DNA of 7,008 nt from Actinomycetota bacterium (GTDB taxonomy: Bacteria; Actinomycetota; Actinomycetes; Nanopelagicales; Nanopelagicaceae), in assembly GCA_009700405.1 (NCBI GenBank), contig WLMD01000087.1:1-7008 (forward strand), in the 5' to 3' direction. Position numbers and translations under genes: made by a program. Positions within the stretch are counted from its first letter, which is position 1; each line of letters opens with the position of its first letter. The notes under the pieces are model-generated. The model saw only the letters and a list, made by a program, of their open reading frames with translations, made no database searches and was not told the origin of the DNA. Below are positions 1-5,197 of the stretch, in pieces.

Positions 1-761
1 AGGTAAATCAATTTGGCGAGGAATCCCTTGAGCAAGAAATAGAGCGCTCGAAGGCCAAGCAAGGCAAAGGCGTTTGCAGCAAAAACTAAGAATGGTTCTT
101 GAGTCACTCCAAACGTAGCTGGTATCGAATCTAGAGCAAATAACAAATCAGTTGATGCGATTGCAATCATCACCAAGAACATTGGTGTTGCAACCCTCTT
201 TCCGTCGACCTTGGTAAACGTCTTTGAACCGTCAAAATCATCGGTCATGGCAATGCGTTTTCTGATTGCCTTAACCAATGCATTATCTTCAGGGGAAGGA
301 TCTTCATCCCAATGCTTAAACAGACCAACACCAGTCCAGATTAGGATCGCTCCAAAGATAACGAAGGTAAAGCTAAATGCGGCGAGAGCTGCAGCGCCAA
401 CTGCGATAAAGATTCCTCGTAATACAAGTGCTAAGAGAACCCCAAACATCAAAACGCGTTGGTGAAACATCGATGGAACCTTAAACTGCGCCAAGATAAT
501 AATGAAGACGAATAGGTTATCTATTGAGAGAGATTTCTCTACTAAATATGCAGCAAAGTATTCCGTTCCATATTGAGAACCTGAGCTCTGCCATACCCAA
601 ATACCAAAGCCAATCGCTACTGCGATGTAGAAAACTGACCAAATTGATGCTTCTCTAAACTTAACTTCGTGAGGTTTGCGACTTACGGTAAGTAGATCAA
701 GGATGATGAGCGCAAGAATCGCACCGATAACTACGAACCACGTGGTTAAAGAGACATTCAT
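1..761 (-). CDS. TerC-family integral membrane protein, probable Mn2+ exporter (3' end cut by window)
   Basis: The reverse strand reads open from an ATG at 761 to the left edge, giving 253 complete codons of a protein of the TerC/Alx/YkoY family (usually 300 or more residues, so the C-terminal part is missing). Seen: hydrophobic helices near residues 8-25, 41-58, 75-92, 103-125, 130-148, 193-210 and 222-245. The two family signature segments are SLSIDNLFVF (residues 77-86, Asp81) and STDLLFALDSIP (203-214, Asp205 and Asp211), whose acidic residues lie inside membrane helices. Between them is a charged cytoplasmic loop (about 149-190). An AGGTGG Shine-Dalgarno lies just upstream of the start. 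Family knowledge: members with a yybP-ykoY leader export manganese. The leader here has that riboswitch, which supports Mn2+ efflux over tellurite resistance. It is not leaderless, unlike its neighbours. Family call is firm; substrate is inferred. Confidence 0.92.
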   Translation of the reverse strand, partial: MNVSLTTWFVVIGAILALIILDLLTVSRKPHEVKFREASIWSVFYIAVAIGFGIWVWQSSGSQYGTEYFAAYLVEKSLSIDNLFVFIIILAQFKVPSMFHQRVLMFGVLLALVLRGIFIAVGAAALAAFSFTFVIFGAILIWTGVGLFKHWDEDPSPEDNALVKAIRKRIAMTDDFDGSKTFTKVDGKRVATPMFLVMIAIASTDLLFALDSIPATFGVTQEPFLVFAANAFALLGLRALYFLLKGFLAKLIY

Positions 762-782
762 TTTTCCACCTAATTCGTTAAT

Positions 783-884
783 GGGGCTTGGTGCCAAGGT
801 CTCCCTCAACCACAACGTGGTCGCAGCTCCGGGATATTTCTATCCGTGTTGACGAAGATGCCGAACGAGGTACTCCCCTTAACG
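783..884 (-). promoter_or_regulatory. yybP-ykoY-type manganese riboswitch upstream of terC
   Basis: On the minus strand the leader begins TTAAGGGGAGTACC (882-869) and ends GGGAGACCTTGGCACC (805-790). These are the two conserved internal-loop strands of the yybP-ykoY aptamer. The outer stem can form between UUAAGG and CCUUGG. Between them lies CGTCAACACG, also common in actinobacterial members, and an ACCAC/GTGGT hairpin. The 3' outer-stem strand can instead pair in CTTGGCACCAAG (797-786), a small competing hairpin before the Shine-Dalgarno, so control of translation initiation is plausible. Known role: Mn2+ binding turns on expression of exporters such as TerC/YkoY/MntP. Called by eye, without a covariance model. 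Confidence 0.82.
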
Positions 885-891
885 TAGGTAA

Positions 892-920
892 ATGTTAGAG
901 GGTGGCCAGTGTGCGAGCAA
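892..920 (-). promoter_or_regulatory. Promoter for the terC riboswitch transcript
   Basis: On the minus strand TTGCTC (920-915) is followed after exactly 17 bases by TAACAT (897-892). This is a good sigma-70-like -35/-10 pair. Transcription would start near 885, immediately before the first conserved riboswitch strand, which makes the promoter and aptamer calls support each other. Confidence 0.65.
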
Positions 921-939
921 ACTCAAATGCTTAAATGCA

Positions 940-965
940 AAGGAGTGTCGCCCTATGAACCGAAA
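940..965 (+). repeat. Direct repeat R1 of the cassette array
   Basis: Reads AAGGAGTGTCGCCCTATGAA followed by CCGAAA, matching copy R7 at 20 of 26 positions. It sits three bases beyond the stop codon of the DUF1059 gene and upstream of the terC promoter. It is the leftmost copy found in the window. Confidence 0.7.
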
Positions 966-968
966 GAC

Positions 969-1397
969 TTAGAGTGCTTCGAACTCTGCCTTGCGTGCGG
1001 CCATCCATGAATCCATCTCGCCAGAATTCATAAGTTCCATCATCTTCCCCATTGCTGCCATATGGGGGCCATCATTTGCGCCAAACATCTCTTTGCCGTG
1101 CCGCTGACTTTGCGACGCTAACTCATCAAAAGTTTCACCTGAAAATATTTGTTCGCAAGCACCGCCGAGTTGATTGCATGTCATTGATTTCATTCCAGTT
1201 CCTTTCTTTGGTAGGCGAATTGTGATCTTCGTTAAATCGTCCGAGTTGCCAATATCAACCACTCGTCGCTTTTGTTCGTCTCTCGTCACTTGAGCCTGTT
1301 TGGCAGTCCCATGGAACATCTCATCTATACCGGAAAAGATTGACGAGGCGATTCCCCGTCCTTTGGGTTTCATGCTCCACCACTTACGTTTTTCCAT
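969..1397 (-). CDS. Hypothetical protein with C-terminal DUF1059-like domain and actinobacterial (DUF6191-like) N-terminal segment
   Basis: A 142-residue soluble protein of unknown function. Residues 69-142 match a common small-protein family: MKSMTCNQLGGACEQ (69-83), then ETFDELASQSQRHGKEMF, ending in a helical KAEFEAL tail. Free-standing homologues normally begin at the equivalent of Met69. Residues about 13-65, with GIDEMFHG and later ITIRLPKK, resemble the short DUF6191-type segment of actinobacterial proteins (low confidence). Two starts are plausible. The ATG at 1397 has TAAAAT six bases upstream (1409-1404), as for a leaderless mRNA. The internal ATG at 1193 has a strong AAAGGA Shine-Dalgarno with 6-base spacing and would give a 74-residue DUF1059-only product. 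Direct repeats R1 and R2 flank it. Ends with TAA. Confidence 0.78.
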   Translation of the reverse strand: MEKRKWWSMKPKGRGIASSIFSGIDEMFHGTAKQAQVTRDEQKRRVVDIGNSDDLTKITIRLPKKGTGMKSMTCNQLGGACEQIFSGETFDELASQSQRHGKEMFGANDGPHMAAMGKMMELMNSGEMDSWMAARKAEFEAL

Positions 1398-1403
1398 AAA
1401 TCA

Positions 1404-1409
1404 ATTTTA
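1404..1409 (-). promoter_or_regulatory. -10 element placed for a leaderless DUF1059 mRNA
   Basis: Minus-strand TAAAAT, then six bases (TGATTT), then the ATG at 1397. No Shine-Dalgarno is present for this start. The spacing puts the transcription start on or next to the A of ATG. No clear -35 is seen. Confidence 0.5.
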
Positions 1410-1436
1410 AACCCTGCGTGCTAATTTGAAGAAGGA

Positions 1437-1465
1437 TTGGATATTTAACTTACGCCACCTATGTT
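1437..1465 (+). promoter_or_regulatory. Possible promoter for the MFS gene
   Basis: TTGGAT (1437-1442), a 17-base spacer, then TATGTT (1460-1465), giving a short leader of about 33 bases that would contain R2 and a GGAG/CTCC hairpin (1489-1500). The alternative is a leaderless start from TAGGCT (1493-1498), six bases before the ATG at 1505. Both hexamers are weak, so neither is certain. Confidence 0.35.
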
Positions 1466-1466
1466 G

Positions 1467-1492
1467 AATAAGGGACGCCCTAGCAGCCGGAG
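1467..1492 (+). repeat. Direct repeat R2 of the cassette array
   Basis: Contains GACGCCCTAGCAGCCGGAG and matches R7 at 21 of 26 positions. It lies between the divergent starts of the DUF1059 gene (minus) and the MFS gene (plus), ending 12 bases before the MFS start codon. Confidence 0.75.
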
Positions 1493-1504
1493 TAGGCTCC
1501 TGGT

Positions 1505-3004
1505 ATGAGTAAGAAAATCCATCCCCTGACATTGCCTGCGATTGCTTTGAGTTTGATGACAGTCATCTCAGCTGTGGCCGGTCTCAATGTTGCACTTCCA
1601 TCAATCGCACGCGATCTTGGTGCAACACAAACCCAACTGACCTGGATCGTGGATGCATACACCGTGATTTTTGCCGGACTGCTCTTACTTTCCGGTGCAC
1701 TCTCAGATCGGTTCGGACGTCGAAATGGTCTCGTCTTTGGATTAATCATTTACTTGTCAGTTGCAGCATTTGGATTAGTTGTAAATAGTGTCGGGAACCT
1801 AATTCTTTTGAGGGCCATCATGGGAATCGGCGCGGCCTTCATCATGCCATCAACTCTTTCAGTTATTACAGCGTCTTTCCCACCGGAGGATCGCTCTCGT
1901 GCGGTCGGTGTATGGGTAGGTGTGGCAGGCGGTGGTGCGTTCATCGGATTATTCGGCAGTGCATTCTTAATGCGCTACTACTCTTGGCATTCATTCTTTG
2001 CAATGAATATGGTGCTGGCCATATTAGGTCTAATTGGAGCACTCACGGTAGTCCCAAACTCGGCTGATACGACGGGAAAGAAACTTGACGTAAGCGGTGG
2101 TTTAATTTCAATCGTGCTCGTCGGTGGATTGGTTTACGGAATTATCGAAGGTGCAGAAATTGGCTGGACTTCCACGCAGGCACTAATAGGCTTTTTACTT
2201 ACCGTTATTTCCTTACCAGCATTCATTATTGTGGAATTCCGAAAAGAAGCGCCGCTACTAGACCCACGCTTATTTGCAAATCGTGGCTTTTCAATGGGTA
2301 CCCTTTCTATCCTGCTCCAATTTTTTGGTCAGTTTGGTTTTATTTTTGTGGGCTTACAATTTCTGCAATTCGTCTATGGGTTTACTCCATGGCAGGCAGT
2401 TCTTCGGCTTATGGTGGTGCCTTTAATAGTCTTGCCAATGTCTCGAGTCGCTGGGGTCCTCAGTAAGAAGATTCCACAAAAATATCTGGGTTCGTTTGGC
2501 CTTTCTTTCCTAGCCATGGGAATGTACGTGTTTAGCACGATGTCATTAACCTTTTCCTACGTGCATTTTTGGAGTGGCTTAGCGCTATTTGGCTTTGGAA
2601 TGGCGCTTGCGTCAACTCCGGCAACGACGGCAATCACCAATTCTTTACCCGCCGAAAAGCAGGGAGTTGCCTCGGCGGTAAACGATGTCTCACGCGAGGT
2701 GGGTAGCGCTCTTGGAATCGCGATTGTTGGAGCAATTCTAAATAGTACGTACCGAAGTGGGATGGCCGAGTCCCTTAAGGGGTTGCCGACTGCACTGGCA
2801 GAAAAAGTTTCTCACTCCATTTCTTTTACAAGCATGCAAGCTCCTGCGGGTATGGAAACTCAGTTCGCTGATTTGAGACAAAAAGCCTTTGAGTCTTTCC
2901 AACATGGAACTTCCCTTAGTATGCGAATGATCATGTGGGTTGCCATTGCCACTGCGATAACAATCTTTACTTTTGCACCTAAGAAAGTCCACGAAGTAAA
3001 TTAA
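1505..3004 (+). CDS. MFS drug/metabolite exporter, DHA2 (EmrB/QacA) type, 14 TM
   Basis: A 499-residue inner-membrane transporter of the length and hydrophobic pattern of proton-coupled DHA2 exporters. Seen: TM1 region LNVALPSIARDLG (28-39) followed by WIVDAY (47-52), typical of DHA2; motif A GALSDRFGRRNGL (64-76) in the loop after TM2; motif B-like RAIMGIGAA (103-111). In the motif C region (about 139-155) the usual Gly-Pro of exporters is replaced by an all-glycine VAGGGAFIGLFG, an unusual feature. TMs continue to about residue 490, then a short basic tail. Known family substrates are hydrophobic drugs, dyes or metabolites; none can be assigned here. The gene fills its own cassette between R2 and R3, ends 30 bases from the convergent SRPBCC gene, and has no neighbouring regulator. 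Confidence 0.93.
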   Translation: MSKKIHPLTLPAIALSLMTVISAVAGLNVALPSIARDLGATQTQLTWIVDAYTVIFAGLLLLSGALSDRFGRRNGLVFGLIIYLSVAAFGLVVNSVGNLILLRAIMGIGAAFIMPSTLSVITASFPPEDRSRAVGVWVGVAGGGAFIGLFGSAFLMRYYSWHSFFAMNMVLAILGLIGALTVVPNSADTTGKKLDVSGGLISIVLVGGLVYGIIEGAEIGWTSTQALIGFLLTVISLPAFIIVEFRKEAPLLDPRLFANRGFSMGTLSILLQFFGQFGFIFVGLQFLQFVYGFTPWQAVLRLMVVPLIVLPMSRVAGVLSKKIPQKYLGSFGLSFLAMGMYVFSTMSLTFSYVHFWSGLALFGFGMALASTPATTAITNSLPAEKQGVASAVNDVSREVGSALGIAIVGAILNSTYRSGMAESLKGLPTALAEKVSHSISFTSMQAPAGMETQFADLRQKAFESFQHGTSLSMRMIMWVAIATAITIFTFAPKKVHEVN

Positions 3005-3028
3005 CAAGATTCACTCTAAAAGCCGGAT
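3003..3028 (+). repeat. Direct repeat R3 of the cassette array
   Basis: The most diverged copy, ending AAAAGCCGGAT, with 19 of 26 positions matching R6. It occupies nearly the whole 30-base gap between the convergent MFS and SRPBCC genes and overlaps the last bases of the MFS stop codon. Because this gap contains little else, its presence here supports a boundary role. Confidence 0.6.
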
Positions 3029-3034
3029 CGAAAA

Positions 3035-3517
3035 CTATTTCGCTTCAGCCACTGCCTTGAGACGGACTAAAGTTTTCGCGACGGCAATCTGAGTCCACGG
3101 ATAGGCCTTGCGAAAGTTGAGCCATATTTGGGCAATCGCCGGAGCATAAGATCCATCGAAGGTTTCAGTTACCTGGGTTGAACCGTTTCCAAGATCCACT
3201 AACTCGTATCGCCATCTCCATCTACCTAGGTGTCGCCAAGCAATCAGCTCATCCTTCTTATACTCAACAACTATGTTGAGAATTCGATAATCGATGACAA
3301 GGTGCATCTTCATGCCGAATTTGGAACCGAGGGTTAATTCGTCGGGGCCGCTGATATTCGCCGTTATTGTTGCGCTGCCATCAATCTCTTTGTGTCTCTT
3401 GGGATTATTGAGAATAGAGAAAACCGATGACGGGGCTGCCTGAATAGTAATTCGAGCAGACTTAATCTTAGGATTTCCAGTTTCGAGAATCTCGGCGCGA
3501 ACCTTATCTTCAGTCAT
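3035..3517 (-). CDS. SRPBCC-fold (START/polyketide cyclase-like) protein
   Basis: 160 residues, about the usual length for a single SRPBCC domain, predicted soluble and cytoplasmic. Seen: a strand ARITIQAAPSSVFSILNNP (21-39), the typical first strand and helix of the fold; a central run of strands (48-120) with VEYKKDELIAWRHLG and RWRYELVDLGNGSTQVTETFD, the usual antiparallel sheet around a hydrophobic cavity; and a C-terminal amphipathic helix (about 125-158). Family members bind or act on hydrophobic ligands; no catalytic set is recognisable, so no ligand is proposed. The ATG at 3517 was chosen because TATACT lies six bases upstream with no Shine-Dalgarno, and because R4 abuts that -10. Stop TAG. 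It is the only gene in cassette R3-R4. Confidence 0.85.
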   Translation of the reverse strand: MTEDKVRAEILETGNPKIKSARITIQAAPSSVFSILNNPKRHKEIDGSATITANISGPDELTLGSKFGMKMHLVIDYRILNIVVEYKKDELIAWRHLGRWRWRYELVDLGNGSTQVTETFDGSYAPAIAQIWLNFRKAYPWTQIAVAKTLVRLKAVAEAK

Positions 3518-3523
3518 GTATAA

Positions 3524-3529
3524 AGTATA
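3524..3529 (-). promoter_or_regulatory. -10 element for a leaderless SRPBCC mRNA
   Basis: Minus-strand TATACT, then TTATAC, then ATG at 3517. It abuts R4 directly, so R4 supplies the -35/spacer region. No TTGACA-like -35 is visible. Confidence 0.6.
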
Positions 3530-3555
3530 AAGAAGAGTCGCCCTTTAGGCCGGAG
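3530..3555 (+). repeat. Direct repeat R4 of the cassette array
   Basis: Matches R7 at 24 of 26 positions (GTCGCCCTTTAGGCCGGAG core). It is the left end of the longer composite repeat shared with R5. Confidence 0.85.
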
Positions 3556-3566
3556 ATAAATTGGAA

Positions 3567-3590
3567 AGGGCCCCAATTTCTCAGGGCCCT
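3567..3590 (-). terminator. Terminator-like hairpin, composite copy 1
   Basis: AGGGCCC (3567-3573) pairs with GGGCCCT (3584-3590) around a 10-base loop. On the minus strand it is followed by a short TTT, so it is a weak intrinsic terminator for transcripts coming through the tRNA fragment. The corresponding hairpin in copy 2 has a different but paired stem. Confidence 0.55.
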
Positions 3591-3656
3591 CCCATGCGTA
3601 TACGACGCGACTCTTTTGATCACTACCAATAGATCGATTTACATCAGCTACGACCG

Positions 3657-3717
3657 TGGTGGAGGCGACGGGGTTTGAACCCGTTCCGGTTGTTTGGTAA
3701 ACGACTAGGCTGCCAAA
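3657..3717 (-). pseudogene. Truncated tRNA (3' part with T-arm, acceptor strand and CCA)
   Basis: On the minus strand, a T-arm ACGGG-TTCAAAC-CCCGT followed by CGCCTCC and ACCA is the unmistakable 3' end of a tRNA. Homology to the tRNA at 4493-4567 runs back through the anticodon arm (same TTACCAA loop; stem GTCGT/ACAAC with four of five pairs) to GGCAGCC. The 15 bases upstream, where the 5' acceptor strand should be, have no complementarity to CGCCTCC, and the yitT promoter begins there. It therefore looks like a tRNA 3' remnant at a recombination junction. Confidence 0.7.
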
Positions 3718-3739
3718 CGAATTAGTTCTTGCATCTACC

Positions 3740-3745
3740 TATACT
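3740..3745 (+). promoter_or_regulatory. -10 element for a leaderless YitT-family mRNA
   Basis: TATACT, then CACTAC, then ATG at 3752, with no Shine-Dalgarno. It lies 22 bases beyond the edge of the truncated tRNA, so the junction may have created or brought in this promoter. Confidence 0.6.
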
Positions 3746-3751
3746 CACTAC

Positions 3752-4363
3752 ATGGCTCAAACAGCACGAAAGCACACCTGGTATGAGGACCTATTTGGAA
3801 TCGCCACAGGCGTAGTGCTCATCACTACTGGAATCTTGTTTATGCAAGCGGGAGGTTTACTCACTGGTGGCGCAGTCGGCCTAGCACAATTGATAGCAAC
3901 TGCCTTTGAGGCTTCTTTGAGTCCCATTTACGTATTGATTAGCATCCCTTTCTTCTTTCTTGCTATTTGGAAAATGGGCATTGGATTTGCAAGCAAAAGC
4001 TTTCTTAACATTCTTATCGTCTCATTTGTCCTTGACCGACTTCCTCATTTAATTCATGTATCTGCGCCAAACCAACTGGTGGCTGCAGTGATCGCAAATA
4101 CTTTGGCAGGAATGGGGGTCTTGGCATTCTTTAGACATAATTCTTCACTAGGTGGATTCCAAATTATCGCCTTATACATTCAGGATAAATTTAAAGTACA
4201 AGCTGGTTTAGCTCAGGCACTTATCGATGTTGTTGTTCTCGTCATTGGTCTAAGCACCTATAGCTTGACCGCGACCCTAAATTCCTTTATCGGAGTTGTT
4301 ATATTCAATGGAATTCTTGCCATTAACCATCGCCCTGATCTATATATCGGGCGCTCTGCGTAA
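3752..4363 (+). CDS. YitT-family integral membrane protein (short form)
   Basis: 203 residues with about five to six hydrophobic segments (near 15-33, 40-56, 58-76, 84-96, 108-126 and 153-190). The family pattern (YitT_membrane/DUF161) is visible as TGILFMQAGGLLTGGAVGLAQLI (residues 26-48 in part), with its Gly-rich turn, and in the second half as SSLGGFQIIALYI (131-143) followed by GLAQALIDVVVLVIGL. Many YitT proteins carry a C-terminal cytoplasmic DUF2179 domain. This one lacks it and stops just after the last helix, as in the short forms. The transported substrate of the family is not established. Leaderless start at ATG 3752. It runs opposite to the flanking minus-strand genes and lies in cassette R4-R5. 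R5 starts five bases after the stop. Confidence 0.88.
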   Translation: MAQTARKHTWYEDLFGIATGVVLITTGILFMQAGGLLTGGAVGLAQLIATAFEASLSPIYVLISIPFFFLAIWKMGIGFASKSFLNILIVSFVLDRLPHLIHVSAPNQLVAAVIANTLAGMGVLAFFRHNSSLGGFQIIALYIQDKFKVQAGLAQALIDVVVLVIGLSTYSLTATLNSFIGVVIFNGILAINHRPDLYIGRSA

Positions 4364-4368
4364 ATAAT

Positions 4369-4394
4369 AAGAAAAGCCGCCCTATTCGCCGGAG
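4369..4394 (+). repeat. Direct repeat R5 of the cassette array
   Basis: Matches R7 at 22 of 26 positions (GCCGCCCTATTCGCCGGAG). It begins five bases after the YitT stop codon and is the left end of the second composite repeat. Confidence 0.8.
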
Positions 4395-4403
4395 GAATTG
4401 GAA

Positions 4404-4427
4404 AAGGCCTCGATCTCTCGAGGCCTT
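4404..4427 (-). terminator. Intrinsic terminator after the tRNA-like gene
   Basis: A perfect 10-bp stem, AAGGCCTCGA (4404-4413) against TCGAGGCCTT (4418-4427), with a TCTC loop. On the minus strand it is followed by a T-rich stretch (TTTTCC). It lies 66 bases beyond the tRNA CCA end. Confidence 0.75.
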
Positions 4428-4492
4428 CCCATGCATATCTGTGTAGCTCTTTTGACCATTACCAATAGATCGAGCCGAAGCAGTTAAGACTG

Positions 4493-4567
4493 TGGTGGAG
4501 GCGACGGGGTTTGAACCCGCTCCGATGGATTGGTAAACCAACAGGCTGCCAATTACAACACGCCCCC
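4493..4567 (-). tRNA. tRNA-like gene with encoded CCA (identity uncertain; loop reads ACC)
   Basis: 75 bases on the minus strand fit a tRNA frame. The 5' acceptor strand GGGGGCG (4567-4561) pairs with CGCCTCC (4503-4497) over seven positions with one G-U, then A73 and CCA. The T-arm is GCGGG-TTCAAAC-CCCGT. The D-region contains TAATTGGCAGC, as in tRNA-Gln-type D-arms. The canonical D-stem has only two good pairs, although GTTG/CAGC gives four if shifted by one. The anticodon loop position reads TTACCAA, giving anticodon ACC (Gly, GGU), which is very unusual in bacteria, and its stem has only three of five pairs. It could be a divergent or mobile-element tRNA, or a decaying pseudogene. Confidence 0.6.
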
Positions 4568-4747
4568 AGCACGGAAGCGAAGTTACGTTTGATTGAGAAT
4601 TAGAAAATTAGAAAAGATCGAATCTGTGGATAAAAAATGTATTAAGAAAGCAAAAGGGACCTGGCAATTAACCAAGTCCCGATTACTACCAATCCATCGT
4701 GGTCAAAGTATTACATATCTCCTCAGTTACTCGAAGTAACTAAATTA
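4568..4747. other. Non-coding stretch of the R5-R6 cassette
   Basis: Together with 4395-4492, this is cassette sequence without a protein gene. Seen here: an AT-rich stretch upstream of the tRNA (4585-4650) that could hold its promoter, although no convincing -35/-10 pair is visible; a terminator (4656-4680); a third copy of the short trailer motif, TACCAATCCATCG (4687-4699); and a 7-bp hairpin AGTTACT/AGTAACT (4725-4741). No open frame of useful length or codon character was seen. Confidence 0.6.
4656..4680 (-). terminator. Intrinsic terminator downstream of the ASCH gene
   Basis: GGGACCTGG (4656-4664) pairs with CCAAGTCCC (4672-4680) at eight of nine positions around a 7-base loop. On the minus strand it is followed by TTTTGC. 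It lies about 95 bases past the ASCH stop codon, after R6. Confidence 0.7.
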
Positions 4748-4773
4748 AAGAAGAGTAGCCTTATAAGCCGGAT
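4748..4773 (+). repeat. Direct repeat R6 of the cassette array
   Basis: Matches R7 at 23 of 26 positions (core GCCTTATAAGCCGGAT). It abuts the stop codon of the ASCH gene, so the boundary lies immediately at the 3' end of that gene. Confidence 0.85.
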
Positions 4774-5190
4774 TTACAGTGAGTTCCTGAAATCCTCAAT
4801 CAGATCAAAATAGACAAGCACAATTTCGGTGTCATCTGTTATTCGCGACCCGTTGTTTGACCAAAACGCAAAGTGACTGTCCCTGAAGTCGTCACCGCTC
4901 AAATCGCCTTCCGCCTCTGCTAAGGCAAATTCATCTGGCACATCTGCGAATCTTTTAATTTCGACTCGATTGACCTGGATAGTCGCTATATGCAGATTGT
5001 CATTATCAAGGACAGCTAGTTTCTCGCCAACAGTTTCAATTGGTTCGTTCTCTGCGATGTAATCCCACTCAAGAGTGCCGGCAGTCGCGCGCTTATTGCC
5101 ATCTAGGAGGAAAGAAATAATTTTGTCACGGGATTCTCCAGGGTTTCCAAATTCAATTGTGCGTAGCCCATTTACGATTGGAAAAGTCAT
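4774..5190 (-). CDS. ASCH-domain protein
   Basis: 138 residues, the usual size of a free-standing ASCH-domain protein (PUA-like beta-barrel, predicted RNA or nucleotide interaction, cytoplasmic). Seen, numbering from the chosen start: the GxKxxT hallmark as GNKRAT (31-36); then EWDYIAENEPIETVGEKLAVLD (41-62), whose Glu-Pro-x-x-x-Val-Gly pattern precedes the central strand; then IATIQVNRVEIKRFADVP; and EGDLSGDDFRDSHFAFW (94-110), the conserved Glu-Gly-Asp...His...Phe-Trp block. E. coli YqfB of this superfamily hydrolyses N4-acetylcytidine, but that reaction cannot be assumed here. The frame is open to an ATG at 5271, but the first 27 residues would be encoded by repeat R7. The ATG at 5190 fits the family start and has TAAACT seven bases upstream. 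Lies between R6 and R7. Confidence 0.87.
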   Translation of the reverse strand: MTFPIVNGLRTIEFGNPGESRDKIISFLLDGNKRATAGTLEWDYIAENEPIETVGEKLAVLDNDNLHIATIQVNRVEIKRFADVPDEFALAEAEGDLSGDDFRDSHFAFWSNNGSRITDDTEIVLVYFDLIEDFRNSL

Positions 5191-5197
5191 AATAGAA

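Larger units (their letters stand above)
3530..3717 (-). repeat. Composite repeat copy 1: truncated tRNA + trailer + terminator + R4
   Basis: Aligns over its whole length with 4369-4552 (188 against 184 bases), with only small indels. In minus-strand order it holds a tRNA 3' part (to CCA at 3657), a trailer, a terminator hairpin and R4. Two stretches are nearly identical between copies: the tRNA T-arm/acceptor end, and a 27-base trailer segment (3611-3637 against 4447-4473, two mismatches, containing TACCAATAGATCGA). The terminator stems differ in sequence but keep pairing, so the structure seems to be under selection. Confidence 0.8.
4369..4552 (-). repeat. Composite repeat copy 2: tRNA + trailer + terminator + R5
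   Basis: Partner of the copy at 3530-3717, with the same order of parts on the minus strand. In this copy the tRNA continues past the homology edge to a matching 5' acceptor strand, so copy 2 looks like the more complete version and copy 1 like the truncated one. Confidence 0.8.

Noticed and set aside
211..465. 84-residue plus-strand frame
   Set aside because: It is antisense to the conserved TerC gene and has no recognisable protein character.
3657..3717. 3' end of tmRNA (ssrA)
   Set aside because: The CCTCCACCA end is compatible, but copy 2 closes a 7-bp acceptor stem only 75 bases upstream and no tag reading frame is present, so a tRNA-type element fits better.
4323..4541. 72-residue reading frame on the minus strand starting MVYQSIGAGSNPVAS
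   Set aside because: GSNPVAS is the usual false translation of a tRNA T-arm and CCA end; the frame crosses a terminator and R5.
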